Positions 36,923 to 46,012 of a DNA stretch of 64,000 nucleotides are shown here, in pieces (positions within the stretch are counted from its first letter, which is position 1; each line of letters starts with the position of its first letter). Source of the DNA: an uncultured Aquimarina sp. Its GTDB lineage: Bacteria; Bacteroidota; Bacteroidia; Flavobacteriales; Flavobacteriaceae. Location of the stretch: the NCBI GenBank assembly GCA_947492105.1, contig CANLMN010000005.1, positions 1 through 64,000 of the forward strand, in the 5' to 3' direction. The position numbers and the translations under genes are program-made. Below the pieces are notes generated by a model. The model had not been told where the DNA came from and did no database searches. It saw nothing but the letters and a program-made list of their open reading frames with translations.

Positions 36923-38860
36923 ATGAATAAAAAAAATCTTTTAGGACTTGTTTTTACTTTACAATTAATTACGCCCCTTTTTGCACAAAAAGAAGAAGAA
37001 AAAGTAAATGAATTAGAAGAAGTAGTAGTCTCTGACTCCAAATTTCAATTAAGTCGCTCAAATAGCGGAAAAGTTATTACCAAAATTAGTTCAGAAACTC
37101 TAGAAAAAAGTCAAGGAAAATCTGTTGCCGAAGTTATAAACATGGTATCGGGTATCCATATTAATGGAGCTACAAATTATGCGGGACAAGACCTAGGAGT
37201 CTATGTACGAGGTGGTAGAAATAGACAGGTACTTGTCAGAATTGATGGAGTAACCGTTACAGACCCCTCATCCACCTCCAATTCTTATGATTTCCGCCTA
37301 CTACCGATAGATCAGATTAAGGAAATAGAAATCCTAAAAGGAGCAGCTAGTACGCTATATGGCTCTGGTGCAGCGACAGCAGTCATAAACATCACCACCA
37401 AAGAAGCTACTGACAAAAAAATAACAGCGCATTTTACATCCTCTTTAGGAACTCAACAATCGCAGGAGGAACAGGATTATGACATTACCGACTTTAGTAA
37501 TTCTGTAAATTTCTCCGGAACTTTAGGGAAAATCTTTTATCGAACGGGATTTAGCCAACAATCTACCAGTGGATTATCCAGTAATGAAGCCGAAGAAGGA
37601 GAAACAGCATTTAGAGATGATCAATTCTCAAGTATAAATACTCATGCCAAAATAGGCTATCGTCATAATGAAAAATTTCAATTTCATTTTTATGGAAATT
37701 TTGACGAAATCGAAAGTGAATTTGATAGCAGTGTTGTCGATGCTGATAATCGATTCGAAAGTTCACAAACTCGCATTGGTAGTCATTGGGAATATAATTA
37801 TGGCAAAGGAAGTATTGTATGGAGTGATGGGTTTTCTAAATTAGAAAGAGAGATTTTTAGTGATTTCCCTACATTATACGAGAGTCGTTTTTACACTTTT
37901 GACGGATATCACACCTATGAGTTTGGAGACTCTTTCAAGACAGTTATTGGTGCCAATGGCTTGTACAGTGATTTTAATTTTTCTAACATTCCTTTTGGAA
38001 GTACTACACGTGTAAAATCTATAAATGACAAAGATGCTGATTTCGATATCATTGACCCCTATGTTAATGGTGTATATATTACAGCCTTTGGCTTACAAAT
38101 GAATGCTGGTGCTCGATTGAATATCCATAGCAAATATGGAAATCAATTCGTGTACAACATCAACCCCTCCTATACACATACGTTTGGTGCCAGTTACCTC
38201 AAAGCGCTTGCTTCCTATAGTACGGCATATATAACCCCAACCCTATTCCAATTATTTGATACGGCATTTGGTAGTGGTAACCCAGATCTAAAACCAGAAG
38301 AAAGTATCACTATAGAAGCTGGCCTAGAGTATGCTTTGGACAATAGAGGCTTATTGAGTTTGGTCTATTTTAATAGAGCATCTGAAAATTTTATCGGATC
38401 TGATGCCACTTTTAGAAACATAAACATTGAAGAACCTTTTGAAGTACAGGGTATAGAAGCTGAAGCAAAAATTAATTTTTTGGATAAAAAGCTATCCCTT
38501 ACAGCAAACTATACTTATACCGATACCAGTGATTTGAACGAAAACCAAAGTATTCGAATTCCGAAACACAAAATCAACACTACACTGGGCTATGATTTGA
38601 ACGCTAAGACGTCTACGTCTTTGAGTTTTCAATATACGGATACACGTTCTGATACTTTTTTTGACCCAAACACTTTTTCTGCAACACCAGTATCTTTGAA
38701 TGCTTATCATCTTTTAGATTTTTATATCAGCCATCAGGTACTAGATAATTTTAAAGTTTTTGCCACAGTAACGAACATTACAAACGACGATTATCAAGAG
38801 ATTATTCGTTTTTCTACTCGAGGAAGAAATGCTAAAATAGGAATGGTACTTTCCTTTTAG
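36923..38860 (+). CDS. btuB: TonB-dependent outer-membrane cobalamin receptor (BtuB-like)
   Basis: A 645-residue receptor with a signal peptide (to about residue 21) and a TonB-box-like segment LEEVVVSD. The plug domain contains YVRGGRNRQVLVRIDG and EIEILKGAASTLYGSGAATAVINI. A 22-strand-type barrel ends GMVLSF with terminal Phe. It lacks the SusC N-terminal domain and has the size of BtuB (about 600). The B12 riboswitch directly upstream makes corrinoid the expected ligand. The ATG at 36923 is used; a TTG lies two codons upstream. A terminator follows at 38900. Confidence 0.92.
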   Translation: MNKKNLLGLVFTLQLITPLFAQKEEEKVNELEEVVVSDSKFQLSRSNSGKVITKISSETLEKSQGKSVAEVINMVSGIHINGATNYAGQDLGVYVRGGRNRQVLVRIDGVTVTDPSSTSNSYDFRLLPIDQIKEIEILKGAASTLYGSGAATAVINITTKEATDKKITAHFTSSLGTQQSQEEQDYDITDFSNSVNFSGTLGKIFYRTGFSQQSTSGLSSNEAEEGETAFRDDQFSSINTHAKIGYRHNEKFQFHFYGNFDEIESEFDSSVVDADNRFESSQTRIGSHWEYNYGKGSIVWSDGFSKLEREIFSDFPTLYESRFYTFDGYHTYEFGDSFKTVIGANGLYSDFNFSNIPFGSTTRVKSINDKDADFDIIDPYVNGVYITAFGLQMNAGARLNIHSKYGNQFVYNINPSYTHTFGASYLKALASYSTAYITPTLFQLFDTAFGSGNPDLKPEESITIEAGLEYALDNRGLLSLVYFNRASENFIGSDATFRNINIEEPFEVQGIEAEAKINFLDKKLSLTANYTYTDTSDLNENQSIRIPKHKINTTLGYDLNAKTSTSLSFQYTDTRSDTFFDPNTFSATPVSLNAYHLLDFYISHQVLDNFKVFATVTNITNDDYQEIIRFSTRGRNAKIGMVLSF

Positions 38861-38899
38861 ACTTTTGTTTTAATTAGCGAAGGGGTTAATTAAAAAGAG

Positions 38900-38940
38900 A
38901 ACCCCCGTTTCTTATTGCTCTAAGATTCGGGGGTTTGTAT
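38900..38940 (+). terminator. Terminator of the B12 receptor gene
   Basis: AACCCCCG (38900-38907) pairs with CGGGGGTT (38928-38935), 20-base loop, then TTGTATTATTT. It begins 40 bases after the stop codon. Confidence 0.75.
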
Positions 38941-39120
38941 TATTTCAAAATATTGGAATACCTTGTAGTTTTTGCCTTCTTTTTCTATTCTAGAAAACCT
39001 TACTTTCAAAAAAAAATTGAATTAAAAAACAATATAACATAGGCTAATTTAAGCTTCCAAGCTCAAAAAAAGCTAATCGCCTTTTAGTGATCAAAAAAAA
39101 GTCATATATAAAAAACTTAA

Positions 39121-39675
39121 TTATTTTTCTCGACTAAAACTATACTTAGCAACTTTCCCTTCTACACCATCAAAAAAACGATACATAAAGTCAAAATCTT
39201 CTTGAACATTATCGGTTGGATAAAAAGGTGCTGAAATCACATTTTGTTTTTTTCCAAAATCAAACGTAATCATTACGATAGGTACTTTTGCTTTCTTTGC
39301 GATATAATAAAAACCTGTTCTGAATTCTGACACCTTAGCACGAGTACCTTCTGGTGCCAATGTAAGTCTAAAAATCTCTTGTTCTTCAAATAGCTGAGCA
39401 ATTGCCTCTACTTTATTTTTTCCACCACTTCGATCTACAGGAAACCCTCCTACAGCCCTAAAGTACCAGCCAAAAGGAGGTCTAAAAAGAGATTTTTTTC
39501 CTATAAAATTTATTTTTAGTCCGAGTGTATTACGTATCAACAATCCCAAATAAAAATCATGCCAACTTGTATGCGGTACAGCTATAATAACATACTGTTT
39601 CAGGTCTCTAGGAAAATCTCCAACAAGACTGAAACCAAGCATTTTATGATAAATAAATGAGGCTATCTTTTGCAT
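39121..39675 (-). CDS. 1-acyl-glycerol-3-phosphate acyltransferase-like protein (PlsC fold)
   Basis: A 184-residue acyltransferase of the LPLAT family. Motif I is HTSWHDF (H-x4-D as His36 to Asp41), motif II lies around KSLFRPPFGWYFRAVGGFPVDRS, and motif III is LAPEGTRAK. It lacks an N-terminal membrane helix and is shorter than PlsC (about 240). Similar short proteins are common in Bacteroidota; the acyl acceptor is unknown, phospholipid or an aminolipid being plausible. It lies just downstream of the KdsB fusion gene (57 bases), possibly co-transcribed. Confidence 0.85.
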   Translation of the reverse strand: MQKIASFIYHKMLGFSLVGDFPRDLKQYVIIAVPHTSWHDFYLGLLIRNTLGLKINFIGKKSLFRPPFGWYFRAVGGFPVDRSGGKNKVEAIAQLFEEQEIFRLTLAPEGTRAKVSEFRTGFYYIAKKAKVPIVMITFDFGKKQNVISAPFYPTDNVQEDFDFMYRFFDGVEGKVAKYSFSREK

Positions 39676-39732
39676 AATAAATTATTTTGAGCACTGGACA
39701 CCACTCTCTATCCATCTAGCTTAAATAGAGTC

Positions 39733-41610
39733 TTACAACTGCTGATAAATCGCTCTTAGTTTATCTGCATTCATTTTGGATTTCCATTCTTTACCTAGTG
39801 CATTTTCCCATAATGGTTCTAGGCTCAAAGCAACTTTGACCATAATGTCCATCTGTTGATCTGTCAAATCTTTACAAATCCCCTGTGGGATTGGAATATT
39901 ATGCAGTGCTGTCATTTCTTTAAACAACGCTACCCCTTCTGGATAATAGTCTTCTAATTTGTCAAACACAATACAGTTCCCAATACCATGTTTGGTACCC
40001 AACACATAAGAAAGTCCGTAACTCATTGCATGAGCAACACCAACTTGAGAGTACGCAATACTCATCCCTCCGTGCCATGAGGCCATCATCAGTTTGGCAT
40101 TAGATTCAGATTCACTAATGGTATCACTTAAAAACACTTCTTTACACAACTCTAATGCTTTCTCTCCATAACTTTGACTAAAAGCATTAAGATATGTACC
40201 ATTTAATGATTCTATACAATGGATAAAACAGTCCATTCCCGTATAAAACCACTGATTTTTATCCACTCCTTTGATTAATAACGGATCTAGTAGTACTTGG
40301 TCAAAAGGAGTATAATCAGAATTAATTCCCAATTTACGATCAGGTCCAGTAAGTACAGTCGTTCTAGAAACTTCTGCTCCTGTACCTGAGATTGTTGGAA
40401 TCCCTACATGATAGATAGCACTTTCATTCACCAAATCCCATCCTTGATAATCGGCTGCGTTCCCAGGATTAGTTAACATAATAGCCACCGCCTTAGAAAG
40501 ATCCATGATAGACCCACCACCAAGACCTATAATTCCGCTTGGACGAAGGTGGTATTTTCGTTGTATTTCGGAAACCAAAGCATCTACTTGACTTGTCTTA
40601 GGTTCTTCTTGCACTGATATAAAAAGCAAGGTATCGTTTTTGTCACGATTAATACTACTTATCAGCGCTGAATTCCCTTCAAAAACACTATCTATCAAAT
40701 AGATAAACGGAGAATCTCCATCACGTTTTTCTGACAATATACTTCCTAACTGACTAAAACATCCTTCTCCAAAAATTACACGAGGAACCATTGGAAAATT
40801 TTTATAAGCCTGGCCATTGTCAACAACCGAAGTTACTGCATTTTCTGGAGTTTCATCATGTTCTACTCCCAATAATCTTTTGGCTCTAGCAAGATCTTCA
40901 GGCGTATCAATTTCAATACCTTCATGGGTAGTTTCAACCATTTTTATATGTTTACCATACTCTAAATAGCGGATACATTCAATTTTTTCCGAAGCTTCTA
41001 ACTCCCTCATAGGCAACCTATAAAAATCCATAATTGCCTGCTTTCTAAAAGCATAAACGCCTTTATGCTTGTAATAAGTATAATCAACAGATGTATCTCG
41101 AAGATATGGTAATGGAGAACGTGAAAAATAAAGCGCATAATTATCTTTATCTACAATAACCTTTACACTATTCGGGTTATTTATATCTTCTGTATCTTTC
41201 ATCGGAGTCATCAAAGAAGCTAGATCTATTCTATCTGCATCTTCTTGATAAAAAACCTGTAATACTTTCTCTAAACTTTCTCTCTCTGTAAAGGGCTCAT
41301 CACCTTGAACATTGACAACAATATCCACATCCATATCAGCAACAGCTTCTGCAATACGGTCACTACCACAATCATGTTCCTTTTTGCTCATAATGGCATT
41401 TCCACCATTAGATACTATCTCATTGTATATTATGTCACTATCAGTTACTACAAAAACATCGTCAAACAATGTTGTTTCGAGCGCAGCATCGTATGTCCTC
41501 TGTATTACAGTTTTACCACCTAAATCCTGCATTAATTTCCCAGGAAATCGGGAAGCCGCATATCGTGCAGGAATCATAGCAACTATCTTTAATTTATCCT
41601 TTATTAACAT
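39733..41610 (-). CDS. kdsB: KdsB/KdnB-like fusion: CMP-Kdo synthetase plus iron alcohol dehydrogenase
   Basis: A 625-residue two-domain protein. Residues 1-250 are a 3-deoxy-manno-octulosonate cytidylyltransferase: [36 protein letters not shown], and the ending [17 protein letters not shown]. Residues about 265-625 are a group III iron-containing alcohol dehydrogenase: [13 protein letters not shown] for NAD+, [11 protein letters not shown] with Asp and His ligands, and [10 protein letters not shown]...GTKHGIGN with two more His. In Shewanella, KdnB oxidises Kdo at C8 before amination by KdnA to give 8-amino-Kdo, and the partner KdsB prefers that sugar. The fusion suggests the same chemistry here. 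No KdnA-like aminotransferase is in the window. Confidence 0.9.
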   Translation of the reverse strand: MLIKDKLKIVAMIPARYAASRFPGKLMQDLGGKTVIQRTYDAALETTLFDDVFVVTDSDIIYNEIVSNGGNAIMSKKEHDCGSDRIAEAVADMDVDIVVNVQGDEPFTERESLEKVLQVFYQEDADRIDLASLMTPMKDTEDINNPNSVKVIVDKDNYALYFSRSPLPYLRDTSVDYTYYKHKGVYAFRKQAIMDFYRLPMRELEASEKIECIRYLEYGKHIKMVETTHEGIEIDTPEDLARAKRLLGVEHDETPENAVTSVVDNGQAYKNFPMVPRVIFGEGCFSQLGSILSEKRDGDSPFIYLIDSVFEGNSALISSINRDKNDTLLFISVQEEPKTSQVDALVSEIQRKYHLRPSGIIGLGGGSIMDLSKAVAIMLTNPGNAADYQGWDLVNESAIYHVGIPTISGTGAEVSRTTVLTGPDRKLGINSDYTPFDQVLLDPLLIKGVDKNQWFYTGMDCFIHCIESLNGTYLNAFSQSYGEKALELCKEVFLSDTISESESNAKLMMASWHGGMSIAYSQVGVAHAMSYGLSYVLGTKHGIGNCIVFDKLEDYYPEGVALFKEMTALHNIPIPQGICKDLTDQQMDIMVKVALSLEPLWENALGKEWKSKMNADKLRAIYQQL

Positions 41611-41629
41611 AACATAAATTTTACTCGGT

Positions 41630-41637
41630 CAAAAATA
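41630..41637 (-). promoter_or_regulatory. Predicted -7 box for the KdsB fusion gene
   Basis: TATTTTTG on the minus strand, a perfect TAnnTTTG box, 20 bases upstream of the ATG at 41610. No clear -33 element. Confidence 0.45.
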
Positions 41638-41753
41638 GCTCATTTACCATTAAAACCAAGAGCTATTATAGAATTGTTTCAGAGAAACTCTAACTTCTTA
41701 AAACTTCAAAAATCACCAAAAACACCGCATTACAAGTCATTACACACACCTAT

Positions 41754-43181
41754 CTAAGCAAAGAAATCATCCTTAAAACCAATTAAATATAATTGCCCTT
41801 GTGCCCGAGTTATTGCTGTATACAACCATCGCAAATAATCACTATCAAAACCATTAGGCAAATACGGCTGTTCTACAAATACTTTTTGCCACTGTCCCCC
41901 TTGTGATTTGTGGCAAGTAATGGCATAAGAAAACTTTACCTGAAGTGCATTAAAATACTTATTGTTTTTGACACTCAAAAAGCGTTTATATTTTGATTTT
42001 TCGTTGGCATAATCTTTCATGACCTCTTGATACAGCCTATTGGCATCCTCATAAGGTAATGAAGGAGTCTCTGCGGTTATCGTATCAAGTAAGACTACCG
42101 TTTCAAAAGGTTTTTGGTTTGGATAATCTACCATACGCACTTTAACCTCTGCAAAACGGAAACCATACAATTCTTTAAAAGCAAAAATCTCCAGTACTTC
42201 AACAATATCTCCATTGGCAATAAACCCCGCTTCACTGGTATTATCAAGCCAGAAGTAGTTGTTTTTGACCACCATCAAAAAATCTCCTGATGCTAACTCT
42301 TCTTCTTTAAATAAAATTCTAGAACGTATTTGTTGATTATACAAGTTTGCTCTTTTATTAGAACGAACGATAATAACGGTTTCTTCTTGTCCCAAATTGC
42401 TGTATGCGTCATTAATTGCATCCATTATCTCATGACCATCTACCAGACGTATGATATCCGAAAAACCATCAATATCAAAGGTAAAATCATCATAATACCC
42501 TGACTGCAATTGTTCTCGAATAGTCGTTGCATTCATCAAAATACCACTATCCGCAGCTTGCCGTACCACTTCATTTAATTCTATTTCTATCACTTCTTTA
42601 TTAAAGTTCAACTCCAATGTCCCTGCATCCAATGCTGGACTCACATCTAGTTTTACGGGAGGCAGCTGTGCCGTATCTCCAATAAAAAGTGCTTTACAAC
42701 CATGTCCAGAATACACATATAACAACAAATCATCCAATAACGACCCATTCTCGAACAATTTACTATCGCTTGGAGTATCTGGAATCATAGATGCTTCGTC
42801 AATAATAAACAAGGTATTCCGAGATTTATTTTGCTTTAACTGAAAAGCGACCCCCCCATTATTGGTTTTCTTGGGGTAATAAATGTTTCTATGAATGGTT
42901 TGGGCTTGTTTGCCAGAGTAATTACTAATGACTTTTGCAGCTCTACCTGTAGGCGCGAGAAGTATGGCTTGCCGTTTTATCAATACTAAATTCTTCACCA
43001 ATGTCCCCATCAAAGTCGTCTTTCCAGTACCTGCGTATCCTTTCAACAAAAAGAGGGATTCTCTCTTATCTTCCAAAATAAATTTGGCCAATTGCTGCAA
43101 TACCAAATCCTGTTTTAGAGTCGTTTGATGTGGAAAATCATTTTTGAGTAATGTATAAAATGTGTTTTCTGTCATAAGCAT
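41754..43181 (-). CDS. RecD2/Pif1-like AAA helicase
   Basis: A 475-residue superfamily 1B helicase. Walker A is GYAGTGKTTLMGTL (about 49-62), Walker B is TLFIIDEASM, motif III GDTAQLPPV, and the C-terminal UvrD_C_2 segment reads YAITCHKSQGGQW, with the last motif YTAITRAQGQLYLI. It lacks the long N-terminal region of RecD2 and is the compact form seen across Bacteroidota, probably active in replication or repair. A second ATG two codons on (43175) is possible. The gene is divergent from the 43343 gene. Confidence 0.9.
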   Translation of the reverse strand: MLMTENTFYTLLKNDFPHQTTLKQDLVLQQLAKFILEDKRESLFLLKGYAGTGKTTLMGTLVKNLVLIKRQAILLAPTGRAAKVISNYSGKQAQTIHRNIYYPKKTNNGGVAFQLKQNKSRNTLFIIDEASMIPDTPSDSKLFENGSLLDDLLLYVYSGHGCKALFIGDTAQLPPVKLDVSPALDAGTLELNFNKEVIEIELNEVVRQAADSGILMNATTIREQLQSGYYDDFTFDIDGFSDIIRLVDGHEIMDAINDAYSNLGQEETVIIVRSNKRANLYNQQIRSRILFKEEELASGDFLMVVKNNYFWLDNTSEAGFIANGDIVEVLEIFAFKELYGFRFAEVKVRMVDYPNQKPFETVVLLDTITAETPSLPYEDANRLYQEVMKDYANEKSKYKRFLSVKNNKYFNALQVKFSYAITCHKSQGGQWQKVFVEQPYLPNGFDSDYLRWLYTAITRAQGQLYLIGFKDDFFA

Positions 43182-43246
43182 CTGTTCTATTCCGTAAAAA
43201 ATTAGCTGTTATTACGGTGAACATGAAGCAATCTCGCTTCAAATCT

Positions 43247-43306
43247 CAAAGATACCCTAATTTTTAGCCGATATACTTTTAGCATTAAAAAAAAATTGTA
43301 GTTTTG
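43247..43306. promoter_or_regulatory. Divergent promoter pair between helicase and 43343 gene
   Basis: Minus strand: TATCTTTG at 43247-43254, about 70 bases upstream of the helicase start. Plus strand: TAGTTTTG at 43299-43306, 37 bases before the ATG at 43343. Both match TAnnTTTG. Confidence 0.5.
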
Positions 43307-43342
43307 TTGGTATCGAATCAATCAATAAAATCTAACGTAAAA

Positions 43343-43996
43343 ATGAGAATAGTTCTTCAATTAGTACTTTGGGTAGTCATAGGTTTCTTGGCATATCTTG
43401 TATACCAATCTGTAATTGGTCCTGTAGAATTCAATAAAGTAAAAACAAGACGCTACAAAGTAGCTGTAGAACATCTCAAAGATATTCGTAATGCACAGCT
43501 TGCTCACCAAACTGTTACTGGAGTATTCCAAAAAGACTTCAATAAGCTTGTCACTTTTTTAGATACGGCACAATTTACCTTAACACAACGTAGGGATTCA
43601 AGTTTTACACGTTTTAACGAAATTCTAAAAATTGATGAACCGAAAGATACTATTGTAATTGACACTCTAGGATACGCCTCTGTCAAAGATTCTTTATTCA
43701 AAAAAAGCGCGCGTTATAAAACTATGAACACAGTCAAAACAGATGGTATGACTGCAAAAATTGCCATGAATGCAGGTCATGTCCTGAAAAATGATTTGAG
43801 AATTCAAGTTTTTGAAGCCAAAATTTCTAAAGATGATTTATTAAATGATCAAGACAAAGATTTGTTATCTCAAGAAAAAGAAACAATATCCGTTGATGGT
43901 GTAAATGGAACACATATTACTGTTGGATCTATGGAAGAAGTAAAAAATACGGTAGGAAACTGGCCAGTATCTTATGACTCAGAATCTGCAAAATAA
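43343..43996 (+). CDS. Conserved membrane-anchored protein of unknown function
   Basis: A 217-residue protein with one N-terminal membrane helix (about 3-23; LQLVLWVVIGFLAYLVYQSV region) and a polar remainder probably in the periplasm. I recognise no named domain. Gene order with DUF3822 and rsmD is familiar in flavobacteria. The ATG at 43343 is chosen because an earlier in-frame codon (43304) overlaps the -7 box. Its end overlaps the DUF3822 start by 23 bases. Confidence 0.8.
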   Translation: MRIVLQLVLWVVIGFLAYLVYQSVIGPVEFNKVKTRRYKVAVEHLKDIRNAQLAHQTVTGVFQKDFNKLVTFLDTAQFTLTQRRDSSFTRFNEILKIDEPKDTIVIDTLGYASVKDSLFKKSARYKTMNTVKTDGMTAKIAMNAGHVLKNDLRIQVFEAKISKDDLLNDQDKDLLSQEKETISVDGVNGTHITVGSMEEVKNTVGNWPVSYDSESAK

Positions 43997-44792
43997 TACC
44001 ATACATACCTCAAAGAGACTATCCATTCAGATAAGCCTGAATGGATTTTCTTTTTGTACCATAAATTCCCAAACCAACCAGGTTGAACAAATAGAACAAA
44101 CGAAGTTCAAGACCAAATTCACTCCAGAGCAAACACTACAGGTACTCAAGAAAGAACTAACCAATAACCCATTGCTTCAATACAACTTTGAAAAAACAGA
44201 AGTTATATACGATAACGATCTCTATACTTTTGTACCAAAAACACTTTTTGATCCAAGTAATCAAAAAGAATACCTAAAATACACAATCAAAACATTAGCT
44301 ACTGATTACATCACACACGACAACATTCATGAACACGAATTAGTCAACGTATATGTACCTTATGCAAATATCAATAACTACGTTTTTGAACGTTTTGGAA
44401 GTTTTGAGTATTATCATACAACAACACTGTTAGTAGAACAATTATTAAGGTTAGAAAAAAACAACCAAAACACAACAATCTTTGTTTATCTCAACAGCAC
44501 CAATTTTCATCTTATTGCTACGCAGAACAACTACTTAAAAATATGTAATACCTTTGTTCACGAAACCGCAGAAGACTTTTTGTACTATATTATGTTTACT
44601 GCGGAGCAATTACAATTAAACCCTGAAAAATTTCAGCTATTTCTATTAGGTGACATCCATATAGACCACAGTTACTATCAAATAGCTCACAAATATATCA
44701 GGAATACAGAATTATTACATACCAGCTCGACTCAAAACAATACTGACAGAGTAATATATCATAAAGATTTCATCTTCATAAACAGGTTATAA
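43974..44792 (+). CDS. DUF3822 family protein
   Basis: A 272-residue protein of the Bacteroidota-specific DUF3822 family, which has an actin/ASKHA-like pattern by fold prediction in my memory (not checked). SKRLSIQISLNGFSFCTI opens the family and ELVNVYVPYANINNYVFERFG is its conserved centre. Function unknown. It directly abuts rsmD (stop TAA then ATG) and overlaps the membrane protein gene upstream, so the three form one translationally linked unit. Confidence 0.85.
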   Translation: MTQNLQNNTIHTSKRLSIQISLNGFSFCTINSQTNQVEQIEQTKFKTKFTPEQTLQVLKKELTNNPLLQYNFEKTEVIYDNDLYTFVPKTLFDPSNQKEYLKYTIKTLATDYITHDNIHEHELVNVYVPYANINNYVFERFGSFEYYHTTTLLVEQLLRLEKNNQNTTIFVYLNSTNFHLIATQNNYLKICNTFVHETAEDFLYYIMFTAEQLQLNPEKFQLFLLGDIHIDHSYYQIAHKYIRNTELLHTSSTQNNTDRVIYHKDFIFINRL

Positions 44793-45338
44793 ATGCGAAT
44801 TATATCAGGGACTTACAAAGGTAGAAGAATACAAGCTCCAAAAAAGCTACCTGTACGACCAACAACAGACTTAGCCAAAGAATCATTGTTTAATATCCTG
44901 AATAACAGCTATCGTTTTTCCCAACTAGCAGTTTTAGACCTGTTCACAGGCATTGGTAGCATCTCTTTTGAATTTGCATCGAGAGGTTGCACAGATATCA
45001 CCGCAGTAGACGCACACTTTGGCTGTGTGGGTTTCGTAAAAAATACAGCAAAGGAATTTGAATTTCCGATCACGACAATAAAAAGTGACACGTATAGTTT
45101 TTTAGAAAAAAATAGAGGTAGTTATGACATCATTTTTGCAGATCCTCCTTACGATTTTGAACAACATCAGTTTGAAAAAATAGCCACCTTAGTTTTTCAA
45201 AATAATTTATTAGCAAAAAACGGATTGCTAATTATTGAGCACTCCAAACACACCAAAATTGACAACGCTCCAAATTATAGTCACTCAAGAAATTATGGCG
45301 GTTCAGTTTTTAGTTTTTTTACAGCTCCCGAAGAGTGA
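44793..45338 (+). CDS. rsmD: 16S rRNA (guanine966-N2)-methyltransferase
   Basis: A 181-residue SAM-dependent methyltransferase. MRIISGTYKGRRIQAP and RPTTDLAKESLFNIL are the family's N-terminus, LDLFTGIGSISFEFASRG is the SAM-binding motif, and IIFADPPYDF is the catalytic DPPY motif acting on the guanine amino group. Its length matches E. coli RsmD. It is the last gene of the unit starting at 43343. Confidence 0.95.
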   Translation: MRIISGTYKGRRIQAPKKLPVRPTTDLAKESLFNILNNSYRFSQLAVLDLFTGIGSISFEFASRGCTDITAVDAHFGCVGFVKNTAKEFEFPITTIKSDTYSFLEKNRGSYDIIFADPPYDFEQHQFEKIATLVFQNNLLAKNGLLIIEHSKHTKIDNAPNYSHSRNYGGSVFSFFTAPEE

Positions 45339-45525
45339 TTACTTCTAGCAAAAAACATCCGTAATCACATAATATCCCAAGATACAAATCCCTAAGCTTA
45401 GAGAATGAACAAGACAAACCACGGTTTTTTTCTTCACAAAAAAGGTCATGACATAACAAGAAAACTCTAGTCATCAGATCACCCCCGCCTCTTGTAATAA
45501 TTACTACCGAATTATATAAATTATC

Positions 45526-45559
45526 TTGAGTTCACCCCACTAATTGCGGGGCTTCTCAA
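45526..45559. terminator. Hairpin between rsmD and rnpB
   Basis: TTGAG...CACCCC pairs with GGGG...CTCAA (45526-45559). It may end the rsmD transcript or back up the rnpB terminator. No T run follows on the plus strand. The rest of 45339-45525 shows no gene. Confidence 0.4.
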
Positions 45560-45580
45560 AATAAAATTTCAATAAAAAAA

Positions 45581-45893
45581 AACAGACCTGTAAGCCGGAT
45601 TCTGTCTCCACCAAAGTGGATCCTTATCATTTATCTAGTGCTTTTGTTACCAAAAACATCCATCCGCCTACCCTCCAACATTGGGCGCACAACCCTCAGA
45701 CGCTGGTTTACATGACGTTGCACCGTATAGAGTTTACCTGGTTTCACTACAGCATAACCTGTACATTCTTTCTGTTGCACTGGTCCTATCCGCATATGCG
45801 AATGACGGGAGTTACCCGCTATACTGTGCTATGGTGTCCGGACTTTCCTCCCAAAAATGAAATCTGGGCGATAAGACAGTCTGCTGAGACAAA
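45581..45893 (-). ncRNA. rnpB: RNase P RNA component
   Basis: Read on the minus strand the RNA begins near GTCTCAGCAGACTGTC and contains the universal GGGAGGAAAGTCCGGACACC. It continues CATAGCACAGTATAGCGGGT and ends ACAGAATCCGGCTTACAGGT, followed by CTGT and a U run at 45572-45583. With its protein it trims tRNA 5' ends. A 95-codon open frame on the opposite strand across it is chance. Confidence 0.95.
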
Positions 45894-45993
45894 AGTAGTA
45901 TAATTCTAAATTCTGGATTCAGAATTTAGAATTATTTTATCTGTTAATAACTCCTCGTAAAAATTAGCCAAGGAAAATAAAAACAAAAAATCT

Positions 45994-46006
45994 ATCTTTA
46001 TCTTTG
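45994..46006 (+). promoter_or_regulatory. Promoter directly against the dnaX start codon
   Basis: Two overlapping -7 boxes, TATCTTTA (45994-46001) and TATCTTTG (45999-46006), lie only 6-12 bases before the ATG at 46013. The transcript would have almost no leader. Confidence 0.55.
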
Positions 46007-46012
46007 TACAGC

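Noticed and set aside
45616-45903. A 95-codon open frame on the plus strand
   Set aside because: It lies wholly on the reverse of the RNase P RNA gene, whose conserved segments explain the sequence.
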